Notes under the pieces: generated by a model | Database searches by the model: none | Seen by the model: only the letters and a program-made list of their open reading frames with translations | What the model was told of the DNA's origin: nothing | Part shown: positions 16,099 through 25,560 of the stretch, in pieces | Layout: every line of letters begins with the position of its first letter | Numbering within the stretch: position 1 is the stretch's first letter | DNA from: Caballeronia arvi | GTDB lineage: Bacteria; Pseudomonadota; Gammaproteobacteria; Burkholderiales; Burkholderiaceae | Length of the DNA stretch: 64,000 nucleotides | NCBI RefSeq assembly: GCF_001544695.2 | Contig: NZ_FCOM02000001.1 | Location: 558,001-622,000 of the forward strand | Direction of reading: 5' to 3' | Position numbers and translations under genes: made by a program

Positions 16099-17550
16099 TC
16101 AGGGCGCGAGCGCGACCCAGACGGCCTTCGGCTCGGTGAAGTTCTCGATGGCGACATCGCCATGTTCGCGGCCGAATCCCGAATCGCCGCCGCCGCCCCA
16201 CGGCAGCCGCACATCGGTGAAGCCGTAGGTGTTCACCCAGACGGTACCCGCCTTCAGTTCCGCCGCCATGCGATGCACGCGGCCGATATCCGCGCTCCAC
16301 ACGCCCGCGGCGAGGCTGTACGCGGTGCCATTGGCGATGCGCAGTGCGTCCGCCTCGTCGTCGAAGGGAATCACGCTGGCGACCGGCCCGAAGATCTCTT
16401 CCTGAGAAATGCGCATCTCGTGTTCGACGTTCGCGAACACGGTCGGCTCGACGAAATAGCCGCGCTCGCCGGATCGACGCCCGCCCGTCACCAGCGACGC
16501 ACCCTCGCCCTTACCGATATCCACGTAATCGAGCACGCTTTTCATCTGCTTGGCGGAGATGAGCGGTCCCATGTTGGTTTCGCGCTTGGACGGATCGCCG
16601 AGCTTGATGGTCTGGGCACGCTGGGCGAGCCGTTCGACGACGTCATCATAGACGGCGCGTTGCACGAGCACGCGTGAACCTGCCGAGCAAACCTGGCCCG
16701 CATTGAAGAAGATGCCCGACGCGGCGGCGCGCACTGCACTATCTATATTGGCGTCCGCGAAGATCACGTTCGCGGACTTGCCGCCGAGTTCCAGCGTGAC
16801 GCGTTTGAAGTTGCCCGCCGCGCCTTGCAGGATGCCGCGCCCGACGGACGGCGAACCGGTGAACGTCACCTTGTCGACGCCCGGATGCGCAACGAGAGAG
16901 TCGCCGACGACCGAGCCTTTGCCCGTGACGATGTTGAGCACGCCCGGCGGCACGCCCGCTTCGAGCGCGAGCCGTCCGACCATCAGCGCGGAGAGCGGCG
17001 TGATTTCGGCGGGTTTCACGATCAGCGTGCAGCCGCACGCGAGCGCGGGCGCGATCTTCCACATGCCGATCATCAGCGGGAAATTCCACGGCACGATCGC
17101 CGCGACGACGCCGACCGGCTCGCGCACCGTGTAGGTCAGTGCGTCGGGGCGCGCGGGCACGACCTGGCCGTTGATCTTGTCGCACCAGCCGGCGTAGTAC
17201 GCGAGCGTATCGATGGCGGCGGGCACGTCCTGGCGCTGCACGCCCGAGATCGGTTTGCCCGCATCGAGACTTTCCAGCGCCGCGAGTTCTTCCTGATTTT
17301 CGCGCAGCAGTTCAGCCAGCTTCATGAGGATACGGCCGCGCTCGGCGGCGCGGATCGCGTTCCACGGCTTGAGCGCGGCACGCGCTGCCTGCACGGCACG
17401 GTCGACGTCGGCGGATGTGCCCTGTGCAACGCGGGCGATGGGGCCTTCAGTCGCCGGGTCGAGGTTCGTCGAGTAATCGCCGCCGCTCGGCGGGACGAAC
17501 TCGCCGTTGATCAGTAACTCGTAGCGCTTCAAGTCCGCAGTGCTTTCCAT
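16099..17550 (-). CDS. NAD(P)-dependent aldehyde dehydrogenase
   Basis: The 483-residue protein is a classical ALDH: cofactor-binding [20 protein letters not shown], the glycine-rich [12 protein letters not shown], catalytic Glu in [14 protein letters not shown], nucleophilic Cys in [12 protein letters not shown], and C-terminal [16 protein letters not shown]. It oxidises an aldehyde to the acid in the cytoplasm. Overall similarity is to the betaine-aldehyde/gamma-aminobutyraldehyde-type branch, but the exact substrate cannot be read. The start at 17550 has GGAG 6 bases upstream, better than the in-frame ATG at 17562. Downstream of the LysR/112-residue gene pair and convergent with it. If the island's ThDP enzyme releases an aldehyde, this could oxidise it, but it carries none of the shared operators. 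Confidence 0.88.
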   Translation of the reverse strand: MESTADLKRYELLINGEFVPPSGGDYSTNLDPATEGPIARVAQGTSADVDRAVQAARAALKPWNAIRAAERGRILMKLAELLRENQEELAALESLDAGKPISGVQRQDVPAAIDTLAYYAGWCDKINGQVVPARPDALTYTVREPVGVVAAIVPWNFPLMIGMWKIAPALACGCTLIVKPAEITPLSALMVGRLALEAGVPPGVLNIVTGKGSVVGDSLVAHPGVDKVTFTGSPSVGRGILQGAAGNFKRVTLELGGKSANVIFADANIDSAVRAAASGIFFNAGQVCSAGSRVLVQRAVYDDVVERLAQRAQTIKLGDPSKRETNMGPLISAKQMKSVLDYVDIGKGEGASLVTGGRRSGERGYFVEPTVFANVEHEMRISQEEIFGPVASVIPFDDEADALRIANGTAYSLAAGVWSADIGRVHRMAAELKAGTVWVNTYGFTDVRLPWGGGGDSGFGREHGDVAIENFTEPKAVWVALAP

Positions 17551-17700
17551 GTCTCGCTCCATGTGCTTTTACGAATCACTTCATGTTGGGGCAGAAGAAG
17601 CATCCATGAAAGCAAAACATTTTTATCGTTTGCATACAGCGGAATGTATGGACGGATATAACGACGCGGATCCTTGCACGCTCCATTTCGAATGTAGAAA

Positions 17701-17728
17701 TTACAACGGCCTCGCATGGCGCTATACT
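17701..17728 (+). promoter_or_regulatory. Predicted sigma-70 promoter for phnA
   Basis: TTACAA (-35, 17701-17706), 16-base spacer, TATACT (-10, 17723-17728), 39 bases upstream of the phnA ATG. Confidence 0.55.
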
Positions 17729-17767
17729 GCCGGCCTTTCGATGCATCACAAGCAGCCTGGAGTACTC

Positions 17768-18106
17768 ATGAGCGTTTTGCCCCCTTGCCCGAACTGCCGC
17801 TCCGAATTCACCTATACGGACGGCAACCTTTTCATTTGCCCGGATTGCGCTCACGAATGGACGAGCACCACGGCGACCGCTGAACCGGAGGCCAAGGTGT
17901 ATCGCGACAGCGCCGGAAACATCCTGCAGGACGGCGATACGGTCACGGTCATCAAAGACCTGAAACTGAAAGGCTCGGGCGGCGTGATCAAGATGGGGAC
18001 CAAGGTAAAGAATATCCGCCTGGTCGACGGCGATCACGATATCGACTGCAAGATCGATGGCTTCGGCGCAATGAGTTTGAAGTCGGAATTCGTCAAGAAA
18101 GCGTGA
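17768..18106 (+). CDS. phnA: PhnA/YjdM zinc-ribbon protein
   Basis: A 112-residue protein of the PhnA (YjdM) family. The N-terminal zinc ribbon is visible as CPNC at residues 7-10 and CPDC at 24-27, followed by the family segment [20 protein letters not shown], then [20 protein letters not shown] and the C-terminal [17 protein letters not shown]. Length equals the E. coli protein (about 111). Despite the name it is not required for phosphonate use, and its role is unclear. GGAG lies 6 bases before the ATG. Single gene with its own promoter. Confidence 0.9.
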   Translation: MSVLPPCPNCRSEFTYTDGNLFICPDCAHEWTSTTATAEPEAKVYRDSAGNILQDGDTVTVIKDLKLKGSGGVIKMGTKVKNIRLVDGDHDIDCKIDGFGAMSLKSEFVKKA

Positions 18107-18214
18107 ATGCAGAGGCGCAGTTTGCCTCAGGGCTTTGCCGATTAGGATTTTTCGCACTTCCTGCGTGTTGTCAGCTCATTGAAAATCGCTGGTTTTTTCG
18201 ATCTGAAGAAACCC

Positions 18215-19174
18215 ATGCGCGACATAACAAAACAACGAGCTCAGACCATCGCAACGATCATCGCCCTCGCTCTTGGTGTGACGCTCTCCGCTTGCGGCGG
18301 CGGCGGCAGCAACTCGAGCGACGGTGCATCGACCAGTTCCGAGGCATCCAAGGGCGATTCGAACGCGTCGAACGGCAGTTCCAACGCCGGCGAGTCCGCC
18401 AATGCCAGCTTCTTCAACAGCATATTCATGAAGGACAGCGGCTCGGGCTATTACCAGTTCGACGCGAACACCGGGCCTACCGGCGGCAAGGTGGTCGCGA
18501 CCGGGCGGACGTCGTTCTTCGTCAACGCTGACGCCGACGCGAATGTAAGCGCCGCTACTGCCGCCGTTGCGGGCGATTACACGCAGCGGTACGTCGATCA
18601 GGCGTACATCACATCTGAAGGTGCGTTTACGTCGCGAACTACGCCTTACACCGATCTCGGAACGAACTCGAAGATCTTCCAGAAGCTTTCGCAGGGTTAC
18701 GAGATCGGGATGCAGGGTATGTCGACACCGCTCTATCGCGTCACGATCAAGCAGCAGGACGTGTCGGGGCAAGCGCTCGCTGACGTGATCCGCCAGGACC
18801 GGGGGCCCAGCACAAATCGCCTCTACGCACTGCTGAACGGCGACACGTCTCCCATGCCGCAAGGCGCGCAGATTTATCAGAATCCGAATACCGTCGTGAC
18901 GACGCATATCTGGGTGAATCTTGCATCGGCGGGGTCGTCTGGCTGGAAGTCGCTGGAACAAGCGCAAGCCTCGTCCGGCGGCTCGATTGAATCGATGGGC
19001 GGTTATCGCTATTTGAAGGCTGCGAGCAATAGCGTCTATGTCGACTACAACGGCACGATCTGCTACGGCGAGTTCGAAAGCGCTGGCGACATCCATGACG
19101 TAATGCCTGCGGCTTACAACCGTATTGCCGCCGATTTCATCGCACAACGCGAAGTCGCCGCTCTGACGCAGTAA
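18215..19174 (+). CDS. Exported lipoprotein of unknown function
   Basis: A 319-residue protein with a type II signal peptide: basic N-terminus, hydrophobic core and lipobox LSAC with Cys27 as the lipidated residue. A Gly/Ser/Asn-rich linker of low complexity (about residues 28-70) leads to a globular domain of about 250 residues containing GSGYYQFDANTGPTGGKV, AYITSEGAFTSRTTPYTDLG and SMGGYRYLKAAS. I do not recognise the domain; it has the look of an outer-membrane-anchored surface or periplasmic protein. The ATG at 18215 follows GAAGAA; a TTG at 18179 would add 12 residues before the signal and is less likely. It stands alone between phnA and a peptidase gene. Confidence 0.75.
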   Translation: MRDITKQRAQTIATIIALALGVTLSACGGGGSNSSDGASTSSEASKGDSNASNGSSNAGESANASFFNSIFMKDSGSGYYQFDANTGPTGGKVVATGRTSFFVNADADANVSAATAAVAGDYTQRYVDQAYITSEGAFTSRTTPYTDLGTNSKIFQKLSQGYEIGMQGMSTPLYRVTIKQQDVSGQALADVIRQDRGPSTNRLYALLNGDTSPMPQGAQIYQNPNTVVTTHIWVNLASAGSSGWKSLEQAQASSGGSIESMGGYRYLKAASNSVYVDYNGTICYGEFESAGDIHDVMPAAYNRIAADFIAQREVAALTQ

Positions 19175-19334
19175 TTCCAAATGGCGAGGCGTACGTCCTC
19201 GCCTGTCAAAGACCTGGCGCACGGCGATACGAGACCGGCGACGCTATCCTGAATTTATCCGATCTGTCCGATAGGCCGAGATTTGCCGCACCCCTACCAT
19301 CTCAAAAACGACACTGGGTTGCTGGGAGGTCAGA

Positions 19335-20288
19335 TTGGGTTCAGGTATCTCGTGCAAAAGAAACGATCCGTACATCGTGATGCGGCGCGGCGCGCTGCGC
19401 AGCATCGTCAGCACGGCGTGCTCGGCGGTCCTGCTTGCGCTGGCGGCCGGTGTTGCGGTCGGGCACGCCGGTGTCGCGGTCGGGCATAAGAGTACGCCGG
19501 CGCCGCTCGTCCATCGCGAGCCTGCACGGGCTCCCACGACCTCCCCGCTCACGGCAAGCGAGCTGGCGCGCCTGCACGCCGCGAACGCCTCGCTCGATGC
19601 TCGCATTGAGCGGCTCGCCGCGCAAGTCGATACCCTCAGCGCGTTCGACCAACGTCTGCGCGCACGAGCGACACGCGCGTCCGCAACGGGCAAGGTGGCA
19701 TCAGCGCGCGCGTCCGGTGACGACGCCGCGGGCGGCCCCGAGCTACCGCCCCGGCCTTGCCAGGCGTCCTCTGCATATTCGAATCCGCAAATCCCCCGCG
19801 CCGAGCTCGACTGCCTCTCGACTACGCTTTCTGCGCTCGAGCAGGATGTGGCGCAGCGCGAGGCAGCCTTGGATGCCTTCCCGGGCCGCCGTCCGGTCGC
19901 ATTCGGGCGCACCAGTTCATTGTTTGGCAACCGCCTCGACCCATTCACGCATCACCTGAGTTTTCACCCAGGGTTGGACCTGTCCGCCCCAACGGGAACC
20001 CCTATCCTCGCGGCCGCCGGCGGTCGCGTGATCCGGGCCGGTCCGATGCCCGGTTATGGCAACGCCGTCGAGATCGATCACGGACATGGCGTTATCACGC
20101 GCTATGCTCATGCATCGAAGATCGAGGTACGCGTCGGGCAGACGGTGAAGCCAGGCGAGTCCATCGCCGAAGTTGGATCGACCGGCCGCTCGACGGGCCC
20201 GCACCTGCATTTCGAGGTACGCGTGAATGACCGGCCAGTCAACCCCGCCGACTATCTCGCGCTATTTGCGGGCGCCTCCGCCGCGTAA
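19335..20288 (+). CDS. M23-family metallopeptidase (peptidoglycan hydrolase)
   Basis: A 317-residue membrane-anchored M23 (LytM) peptidase that would cut or help remodel peptidoglycan crosslinks in the periplasm. One hydrophobic segment at about residues 22-44 is followed by a short repeat (GVAVGH at 39-44 and 46-51), a coiled region (ASELARLHAANASLDARIER) and the C-terminal M23 domain with the zinc ligands in HPGLDLSAP and GPHLHFEVRVN. The full HxxxD and HxH set is present, so it should be active. The TTG at 19335 is chosen because GGAGG lies 5 bases upstream; an ATG at 19380 would remove 15 residues. Stands alone upstream of tRNA-Ile. Confidence 0.85.
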   Translation: MGSGISCKRNDPYIVMRRGALRSIVSTACSAVLLALAAGVAVGHAGVAVGHKSTPAPLVHREPARAPTTSPLTASELARLHAANASLDARIERLAAQVDTLSAFDQRLRARATRASATGKVASARASGDDAAGGPELPPRPCQASSAYSNPQIPRAELDCLSTTLSALEQDVAQREAALDAFPGRRPVAFGRTSSLFGNRLDPFTHHLSFHPGLDLSAPTGTPILAAAGGRVIRAGPMPGYGNAVEIDHGHGVITRYAHASKIEVRVGQTVKPGESIAEVGSTGRSTGPHLHFEVRVNDRPVNPADYLALFAGASAA

Positions 20289-20323
20289 AGCGAAACGGCC
20301 AGCGGCTTTTAGGAAGGAATATT

Positions 20324-20400
20324 TGGTGGGCCGGGAGGGACTCGAACCCTCTATCGGTCGATTATGAGTCGACAGCTTATACCAGTTAAGCTTCCGGCCC
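20324..20400 (-). tRNA. tRNA-Ile (CAU, lysidine-modified type)
   Basis: A 77-base tRNA with encoded CCA. Acceptor stem GGGCCGG pairs with CCGGCCC, the D arm GCTT...AAGC, the anticodon stem GTCGA/TCGAC with loop CTCATAA, and the T arm GAGGG/CCCTC with TTCGAGT are all visible. Anticodon CAU could mean Met or Ile2; C4-G69, C5-G68 and the CGA/TCG pairs next to the loop match tRNA-Ile2 (read after lysidine modification by TilS), not elongator Met. Confidence 0.9.
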
Positions 20401-20418
20401 TTTGAGAAGAGGAAGGGC

Positions 20419-20448
20419 AAAAAGAAAGCGCCGCTATCGGCGCTTTCT
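20419..20448 (-). terminator. rpoD terminator
   Basis: AGAAAGCGCCG and CGGCGCTTTCT (20423-20433 and 20438-20448) form an 11-base stem with a 4-base loop, followed on the minus strand by TTTTT. It lies 78 bases after the rpoD stop and before the tRNA. Confidence 0.85.
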
Positions 20449-20526
20449 GTCACATCCGAACATTGCGCTGGGCGTCTCTCGAAGGGTAGCGAGTTTGCCT
20501 CACTACGCCTCTCAAAACAAGTCCCG

Positions 20527-22584
20527 TCAGTTGCCTTCGAGGAACGACTTGAGCTTGTCCGACCGGCTCGGATGACGCAACTTGCGGAGCGCCTTTGCCT
20601 CGATCTGCCTGATCCGCTCACGCGTCACGTCGAACTGCTTGCCGACCTCTTCCAGCGTGTGGTCCGTGCTCATCTCGATGCCAAAGCGCATCCGCAACAC
20701 CTTCGCCTCGCGCGGCGTCAGCGAGTCGAGCACGTCTTTCACGACGTCCCGCATCGAGGCATGCAGCGCGGCATCGGAAGGCGCAACCGTGTTCGTATCC
20801 TCGATGAAATCGCCGAGATGCGAATCGTCGTCGTCGCCGATCGGTGTTTCCATGGAGATCGGCTCCTTCGCGATCTTCATGATCTTGCGGATCTTGTCCT
20901 CCGGCATCTCCATCTTCTCGGCGAGCGTCGCCGGATCCGGTTCGAGGCCGGTCTCCTGCAGAATCTGCCGCGAGATGCGGTTCATCTTGTTGATCGTCTC
21001 GATCATGTGAACCGGAATGCGGATCGTGCGCGCCTGGTCCGCGATCGACCGCGTGATGGCCTGACGAATCCACCACGTCGCGTAGGTCGAAAACTTGTAG
21101 CCGCGACGATATTCGAACTTGTCCACCGCCTTCATCAGGCCGATGTTGCCCTCCTGAATGAGATCGAGGAACTGCAAGCCGCGGTTCGTGTACTTCTTTG
21201 CGATGGAAATCACGAGACGCAGATTCGCCTCGGTCATTTCACGCTTCGCCTGGCGCGCCTTCAGCTCGCCCGCCGCCATCTGACGGTTGGTCTCCTTCAG
21301 ATCCTTCAGCGGCAACACGACGCGCGCCTGCAAGTCCAGAAGACGCTGCTGCTGTTCGCGAATCGCCGGGATGTTGCGCTCCAGCACCGCGCTGTAGTCG
21401 TGACCTTCCGCGACGACCTTGTCGGACCATTCGAGGTCCGTTTCGCTGCCGGGGAAGCGCGTGATGAATTCCGCGCGCGGCATGCCGCACTTGTCGACGA
21501 CGGTATGCAGAATCTGCCGCTCGACCTGACGCACCTCGTCGACCTGCGCACGCAGCGTGTCGCACAGGCGCTCTACGGTGCGCGCGGTGAAGCGGATGTT
21601 CATAAGCTCGGTCTGGATGGCTTCCTGCGCCTTCAAATAAGCCTTCGACTTGTAGCCTTCCTTTTCGTAGGCGCGGCGCATCTTTTCAAACCATTCGCTG
21701 ATGAGAGCGAACTTCTCGAGCGACTGGAGCTTGAGTGCTTCGAGCTGCGCCGCGTTGGCGCTGGCTTGCGCGCTGCCGTCGTCCTCTTCTTCCTCTTCCG
21801 CGTCGCCCTCTTCCTCGGTTTCCTCGTCTTCCGATTCGATCGCCTCGGCTTCCTGCTCCGAGAAACCGTCCGTGTCCTGCGCGTTCGGATCGATCAGGCC
21901 GTCGACGAGCTCATCGACGCGCACTTCCTCGTTCTGCACACGCTCGGCCATCGCGAGAATGTCCGCGATGGTCGTCGGGCACGCGGAGATCGCCATGACC
22001 ATGTGCTTCAGGCCATCTTCGATGCGCTTCGCAATCTCGATTTCGCCTTCGCGCGTCAGCAGTTCGACCGTGCCCATCTCGCGCATGTACATGCGCACCG
22101 GGTCGGTCGTGCGGCCGAATTCGGAATCGACGGTGGAGAGCGCGACTTCGGCTTCTTCCTCGACTTCATCGTCGGAAGAGGCGTTCGGCGCGTTGTCGTT
22201 CAGAAGAAGGGTTTCGGCATCGGGCGCCTGCTCGTACACCGCCACGCCCATGTCATTGAACGTGCTGATGATGCCTTCGATCGCCTCGGTTTCCGTGAAG
22301 TTGTCCGGAAGGTGATCGTTGATCTCGCCGTAGGTGAGGAAGCCGCGCTCCTTGCCGAGTTTGATGAGCGCACGCAGCTTGCCGCGCCGCTCCTCGAGTT
22401 CCTCGACGGTGCCGGGCGCGCTCGACGAGAACGCGTCCTTCAGAAGCGCTTTTTCCTTCGCGCGGCGGTCGCGGGCCCTGGCCTTTTCGACCTTCGCCGC
22501 CGGAGCGGCGCCAGACTCTGCGTTTTGCACTGCGTCGTCTTCGACGGATACATCGTTCAGCTTTTTCGTCATGGAGTTCGCCAT
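20527..22584 (-). CDS. rpoD: RNA polymerase primary sigma factor RpoD (sigma-70)
   Basis: The 685-residue primary sigma factor directs RNA polymerase to housekeeping promoters. Visible regions: 1.1 (about 40-110; [20 protein letters not shown]), 1.2 ([20 protein letters not shown]), a non-conserved region with a long acidic stretch (Glu/Asp-rich, about 255-280), region 2 ([40 protein letters not shown]), region 3, and region 4 with the -35-binding helix-turn-helix ([20 protein letters not shown]). Start at 22584 ([11 protein letters not shown]) is preferred; a frame extension to 22734 lies in the leader, and MTKK at 22572 is also possible. It lies downstream of dnaG, the usual macromolecular-synthesis order, with its own promoter at 22992. 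Confidence 0.95.
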   Translation of the reverse strand: MANSMTKKLNDVSVEDDAVQNAESGAAPAAKVEKARARDRRAKEKALLKDAFSSSAPGTVEELEERRGKLRALIKLGKERGFLTYGEINDHLPDNFTETEAIEGIISTFNDMGVAVYEQAPDAETLLLNDNAPNASSDDEVEEEAEVALSTVDSEFGRTTDPVRMYMREMGTVELLTREGEIEIAKRIEDGLKHMVMAISACPTTIADILAMAERVQNEEVRVDELVDGLIDPNAQDTDGFSEQEAEAIESEDEETEEEGDAEEEEEDDGSAQASANAAQLEALKLQSLEKFALISEWFEKMRRAYEKEGYKSKAYLKAQEAIQTELMNIRFTARTVERLCDTLRAQVDEVRQVERQILHTVVDKCGMPRAEFITRFPGSETDLEWSDKVVAEGHDYSAVLERNIPAIREQQQRLLDLQARVVLPLKDLKETNRQMAAGELKARQAKREMTEANLRLVISIAKKYTNRGLQFLDLIQEGNIGLMKAVDKFEYRRGYKFSTYATWWIRQAITRSIADQARTIRIPVHMIETINKMNRISRQILQETGLEPDPATLAEKMEMPEDKIRKIMKIAKEPISMETPIGDDDDSHLGDFIEDTNTVAPSDAALHASMRDVVKDVLDSLTPREAKVLRMRFGIEMSTDHTLEEVGKQFDVTRERIRQIEAKALRKLRHPSRSDKLKSFLEGN

Positions 22585-22991
22585 ACCGGCTCTAGTCTCG
22601 ACTCGCGGCTGCTGGACAACAGCCGATGGAACCGTGAATACCCAATACGCGCACGCTGCTTCGTCCTGCGTGCCCTGCCCGGGGCGCCATCGCGGATCGA
22701 ACGAGTGTGATTCGTCTCTTCGCCCTACCTTCAATGGCAGCCGCTTCCCTTGCGCCCGTCTGTTCGTCGGCGTGCTTATCCGGCCCTTTCGTGTGATTTA
22801 TGCGGTACGTCCCACGAAGCCAGCCAAGCACGCCATTGCCCTTCTTCCGCTTCTATTCCGCCTCTTGCTCTTACCGCGATACAACGTCAAATGCTCTTTG
22901 CCAATTGCTCGACGCCCGCCCTGCATCTGCCGCTAAAAGTTAGTAAAAACCCTCAAACAGTTGACAAAAAGCAGTTCGGTTTGAACTTTTG

Positions 22992-23000
22992 ATTATAGCA
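22992..23000 (-). promoter_or_regulatory. Extended -10 promoter for rpoD
   Basis: TGCTATAAT on the minus strand, an extended -10, sits 4-12 bases before the coding end of dnaG when read towards rpoD, so rpoD can be transcribed independently with a leader of about 400 bases. The rest of the 22585-23003 gap holds no convincing gene or RNA fold that I can see. Confidence 0.5.
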
Positions 23001-23003
23001 TTC

Positions 23004-24881
23004 TCATCTTCCCGCTTCCGGGTTCGCGCCCCGCCCCGCCTTGATCTGCGCCACTTTCGCTGACAGATCCGAGAACTCAGCGACCTCTTCCGCGGACAGG
23101 CTCGACTGCCGGGCCAGCTGATCCAGCCGCGCCCGATAACTGTCATGACGCAGCTTGACGACCGTCGCCTGCAATTCCTCCGCGAGCAGGCGTCGTTGTT
23201 CCTCGACCCGCTGCGCCGCACCCTCGTCGGACGGGTCGCGCATCAGCAAATCGCGAACGTTTTCATCATAGGCGAGAATTTCCTGGAAGATATCTTCGTA
23301 CGTGGGCGCATTTGCTGCATTTCTCAAGACGTCCGAAAGCATCTGAAACTCCGCTTCGCCGCCGAGTTCGCGCGCGTGACCGATCACCTCGCTGAAAAGC
23401 TCGCCGTGCTCGGTCATCGTGACGAGGGTGCGTTCGCTGTCCTGATCGAGCGAACCCGCGATGCCCGGATACATCACCAGATTGCGCAGCGCACGCTGTT
23501 CCTGGCCCGTTACGCGACGGCGCTCGCTCTTCGGCACGTTCGCGCGCGCGACGGCGGCCGCACGCGAATCAATGTCGCACAGCGCGGCGATCTCGGTGAA
23601 CGGCGTGTCGAGCCGGTCCGCGAGCATATGCAGAATCTGGACCCGCAGCGCGTTCGCGGGCAGCGCCTGAAGCAGCGGTTTCGCGTCGAAGAGCGCTTTC
23701 GCGCGGCCTTCGGGCTGCTCCAGTTCCTTGTCGTTCAACACCTCGTTCAGCAGGAATTGCGACAGCGGCATTGCACGATCGACCTGCTCGCCAAATCCGT
23801 CGGTGCCGAACTCGCGCACGTAGCTGTCAGGATCGTGCTCTTTCGGCAGGAAGAGGAACTTGATCGTGCGATTGTCCGCCGCGTGCGGCAGCGCGGCCTC
23901 CAGCGCGCGCCGCGCCGCGCGGCGGCCGGCCGAATCGCCGTCGAAACTGAAGACCACGGTATCGGTCTGTCGAAACAGCTTTTGCACATGAACCGGCGTG
24001 CAGGCCGTGCCGAGCGTTGCGACGCCGTTCGCGAAACCAAGCTGCGCGAGCGCGACGACATCCATATAGCCTTCGACGACGAGCACGTAGCCCAGTTCGC
24101 GAATCGCAAGCCGCGCTTCGAACAATCCGTATAGTTCGCTGCCCTTGCTGAACAACGGCGTTTCCGGCGAGTTCAGATACTTTGGCTCGCCGCCGTCGAG
24201 CACGCGTCCGCCGAAGCCGATCACGTTGCCTTTCACGTTGCGAATCGGGAACATCACGCGTTCGCGGAAGCGGTCGTAGCGCCGCGCCTGACCCTGCGAA
24301 TCGGTTTTCTCGCTGACGATCACGAGCCCGGATTCCACCAGGTTTTCATCGCGATAATCGGGAAATGCAGCTTCGAGATTCTGCCAGCCGTCCGGCGCGT
24401 AGCCGAGGCCGAAGCGCGCAGCGATCTCGCCGGTCAGCCCGCGCTTTTTCAGATAAGCGATGGCGTTCGGCGCGCCGCGCAGTTGCTTGCGATAAAAATC
24501 GCACGCCGTCTGCATTACGTCCGTCAGCGCGACGCTGACCGCCTTGCTCGGCGCGTAGTCACTGCCACCGCCACGATTGAACGATGACGGCTCCTGCGGC
24601 ACCGTCAATCCGGCGCCTTGCGCGAGGTCTTTCACGGCCTCCGGAAACGTGAGTCCGGTGTGCTCCATCAGAAAGCCGATTGCGGTGCCGTGCGCGCCGC
24701 AGCCGAAGCAGTGATAGAACTGCTTGGTCGGGCTGACCGTGAACGACGGGCTCTTCTCGTTATGAAACGGACAGAGGCCCATGAAGTTCGCGCCGCCCTT
24801 TTTCAACTGGACGTAGCGGCCCACCACGTCGACGATATCGACGCGGTTGAGCAAGTCCTGCAGGAATGCGTGCGGGATCAC
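23004..24881 (-). CDS. dnaG: DNA primase DnaG
   Basis: A 625-residue primase that makes RNA primers at the replication fork. The N-terminal CHC2 zinc finger is intact (C37, H40, C58, C61 in CPFH and CFGC), followed by the catalytic core with GFGGRVLDGGEPKYLNSPE, the TOPRIM acidic residues in VVEGYMDVVALAQLG and SFDGDSAGRRAARRALE, and a C-terminal helical domain that contacts DnaB helicase. It follows yqeY after 20 bases and precedes rpoD, the standard order. Length is normal for beta-proteobacteria. Confidence 0.95.
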   Translation of the reverse strand: MIPHAFLQDLLNRVDIVDVVGRYVQLKKGGANFMGLCPFHNEKSPSFTVSPTKQFYHCFGCGAHGTAIGFLMEHTGLTFPEAVKDLAQGAGLTVPQEPSSFNRGGGSDYAPSKAVSVALTDVMQTACDFYRKQLRGAPNAIAYLKKRGLTGEIAARFGLGYAPDGWQNLEAAFPDYRDENLVESGLVIVSEKTDSQGQARRYDRFRERVMFPIRNVKGNVIGFGGRVLDGGEPKYLNSPETPLFSKGSELYGLFEARLAIRELGYVLVVEGYMDVVALAQLGFANGVATLGTACTPVHVQKLFRQTDTVVFSFDGDSAGRRAARRALEAALPHAADNRTIKFLFLPKEHDPDSYVREFGTDGFGEQVDRAMPLSQFLLNEVLNDKELEQPEGRAKALFDAKPLLQALPANALRVQILHMLADRLDTPFTEIAALCDIDSRAAAVARANVPKSERRRVTGQEQRALRNLVMYPGIAGSLDQDSERTLVTMTEHGELFSEVIGHARELGGEAEFQMLSDVLRNAANAPTYEDIFQEILAYDENVRDLLMRDPSDEGAAQRVEEQRRLLAEELQATVVKLRHDSYRARLDQLARQSSLSAEEVAEFSDLSAKVAQIKAGRGANPEAGR

Positions 24882-24901
24882 CGGTCAGTCTGCTGCGCAA
24901 G

Positions 24902-25348
24902 TCACTTGGCGAGTGCGGCCTTCACCTGCGCGGAGACGGCGGTCATGTCGGCCTTGCCCGCGAGCTTCGGCTTCAGCACGCCCATGACCTTGCCCATGTC
25001 CTGCGGGCCGGCGGCGCCCGTCGCGGCGATGGCGGCCTGAACTTCGGCGGCGATCGCATCGGCGGAAAGCTGTTCGGGCATGTACGCCGACAACACCGCC
25101 AGCTCCGCCTTTTCCTTGTCGGCGAGATCGGTGCGGCCCGCGGCTTCGAACTGGCTGATCGAATCCTTGCGCTGCTTGATCATCTTGTCGATGACACCGG
25201 TGATGCCCGCGTCGTCGAGCGTGATGCGATCGTCGACTTCACGTTGCTTGATTGCCGCGAGCAGCAGGCGAATCGTGCCGAGGCGCTCGGTCTCCTTCGC
25301 GCGCATCGCAGTCTTCATGTCGTCGCTGATCTGGTCTTTGAGGCTCAT
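24902..25348 (-). CDS. GatB/YqeY domain protein
   Basis: A 148-residue YqeY protein: start MSLKDQISDDMKTAMRAKET, central VDDRITLDDAGITGVIDKMI, EAAGRTDLADKEKAELAVLS, YMPEQLS and C-terminal GPQDMGKVMGVLKPKLAGKA. The domain is related to the tRNA-binding tail of GatB amidotransferase; its role as a stand-alone protein is not settled, but it is probably tRNA-linked. It is 20 bases upstream of dnaG, so it is the first gene of this unit. The ribosomal gene rpsU that often precedes it in this family is absent in the 212-base gap to the next gene. Confidence 0.9.
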   Translation of the reverse strand: MSLKDQISDDMKTAMRAKETERLGTIRLLLAAIKQREVDDRITLDDAGITGVIDKMIKQRKDSISQFEAAGRTDLADKEKAELAVLSAYMPEQLSADAIAAEVQAAIAATGAAGPQDMGKVMGVLKPKLAGKADMTAVSAQVKAALAK

Positions 25349-25412
25349 TGTTCACCCGGTGCAATTGCGAAAGTTTGGATTCCGGCTGCGCGCGCGACCA
25401 TCCCGCGAAAGC

Positions 25413-25445
25413 AAAAACCCGCTTGGGAACGCCTCCTCAAGCGGG
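25413..25445 (-). terminator. Terminator of the flavoprotein gene
   Basis: CCCGCTTG (25418-25425) and CAAGCGGG (25438-25445) form an 8-base stem; on the minus strand the stem is followed by TTTTT (25413-25417). It ends transcription of the flavoprotein gene, 115 bases after its stop, ahead of yqeY. Confidence 0.8.
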
Positions 25446-25560
25446 ATTTAGCAGGACGTTTTCAGAGCGCCAGCCAGAGCGGAGAGAATCCTCCGATGAC
25501 CGTCCGAGTATAGCAAACGGGTCGGCTTTCCGAGGCTCGCCAAAACCCCGCGCCCGACAC

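Noticed and set aside
20324..20400. The tRNA-Ile gene as an attachment site for a genomic island
   Set aside because: No integrase, no repeated tRNA 3' end and no change in gene character on either side within the window.
20572..22710. A 712-codon open frame antisense to rpoD
   Set aside because: It mirrors the codon periodicity of rpoD in GC-rich DNA, has no recognisable domain and no ribosome site; rpoD is unmistakable on the other strand.
22592..22831. A 79-codon frame in the rpoD leader
   Set aside because: No ribosome site, no hydrophobic or domain pattern, and it lies in the probable long 5' leader of rpoD.
25349..25560. A hidden rpsU gene ahead of yqeY
   Set aside because: The gap contains a terminator hairpin and no frame encoding the basic S21 pattern.
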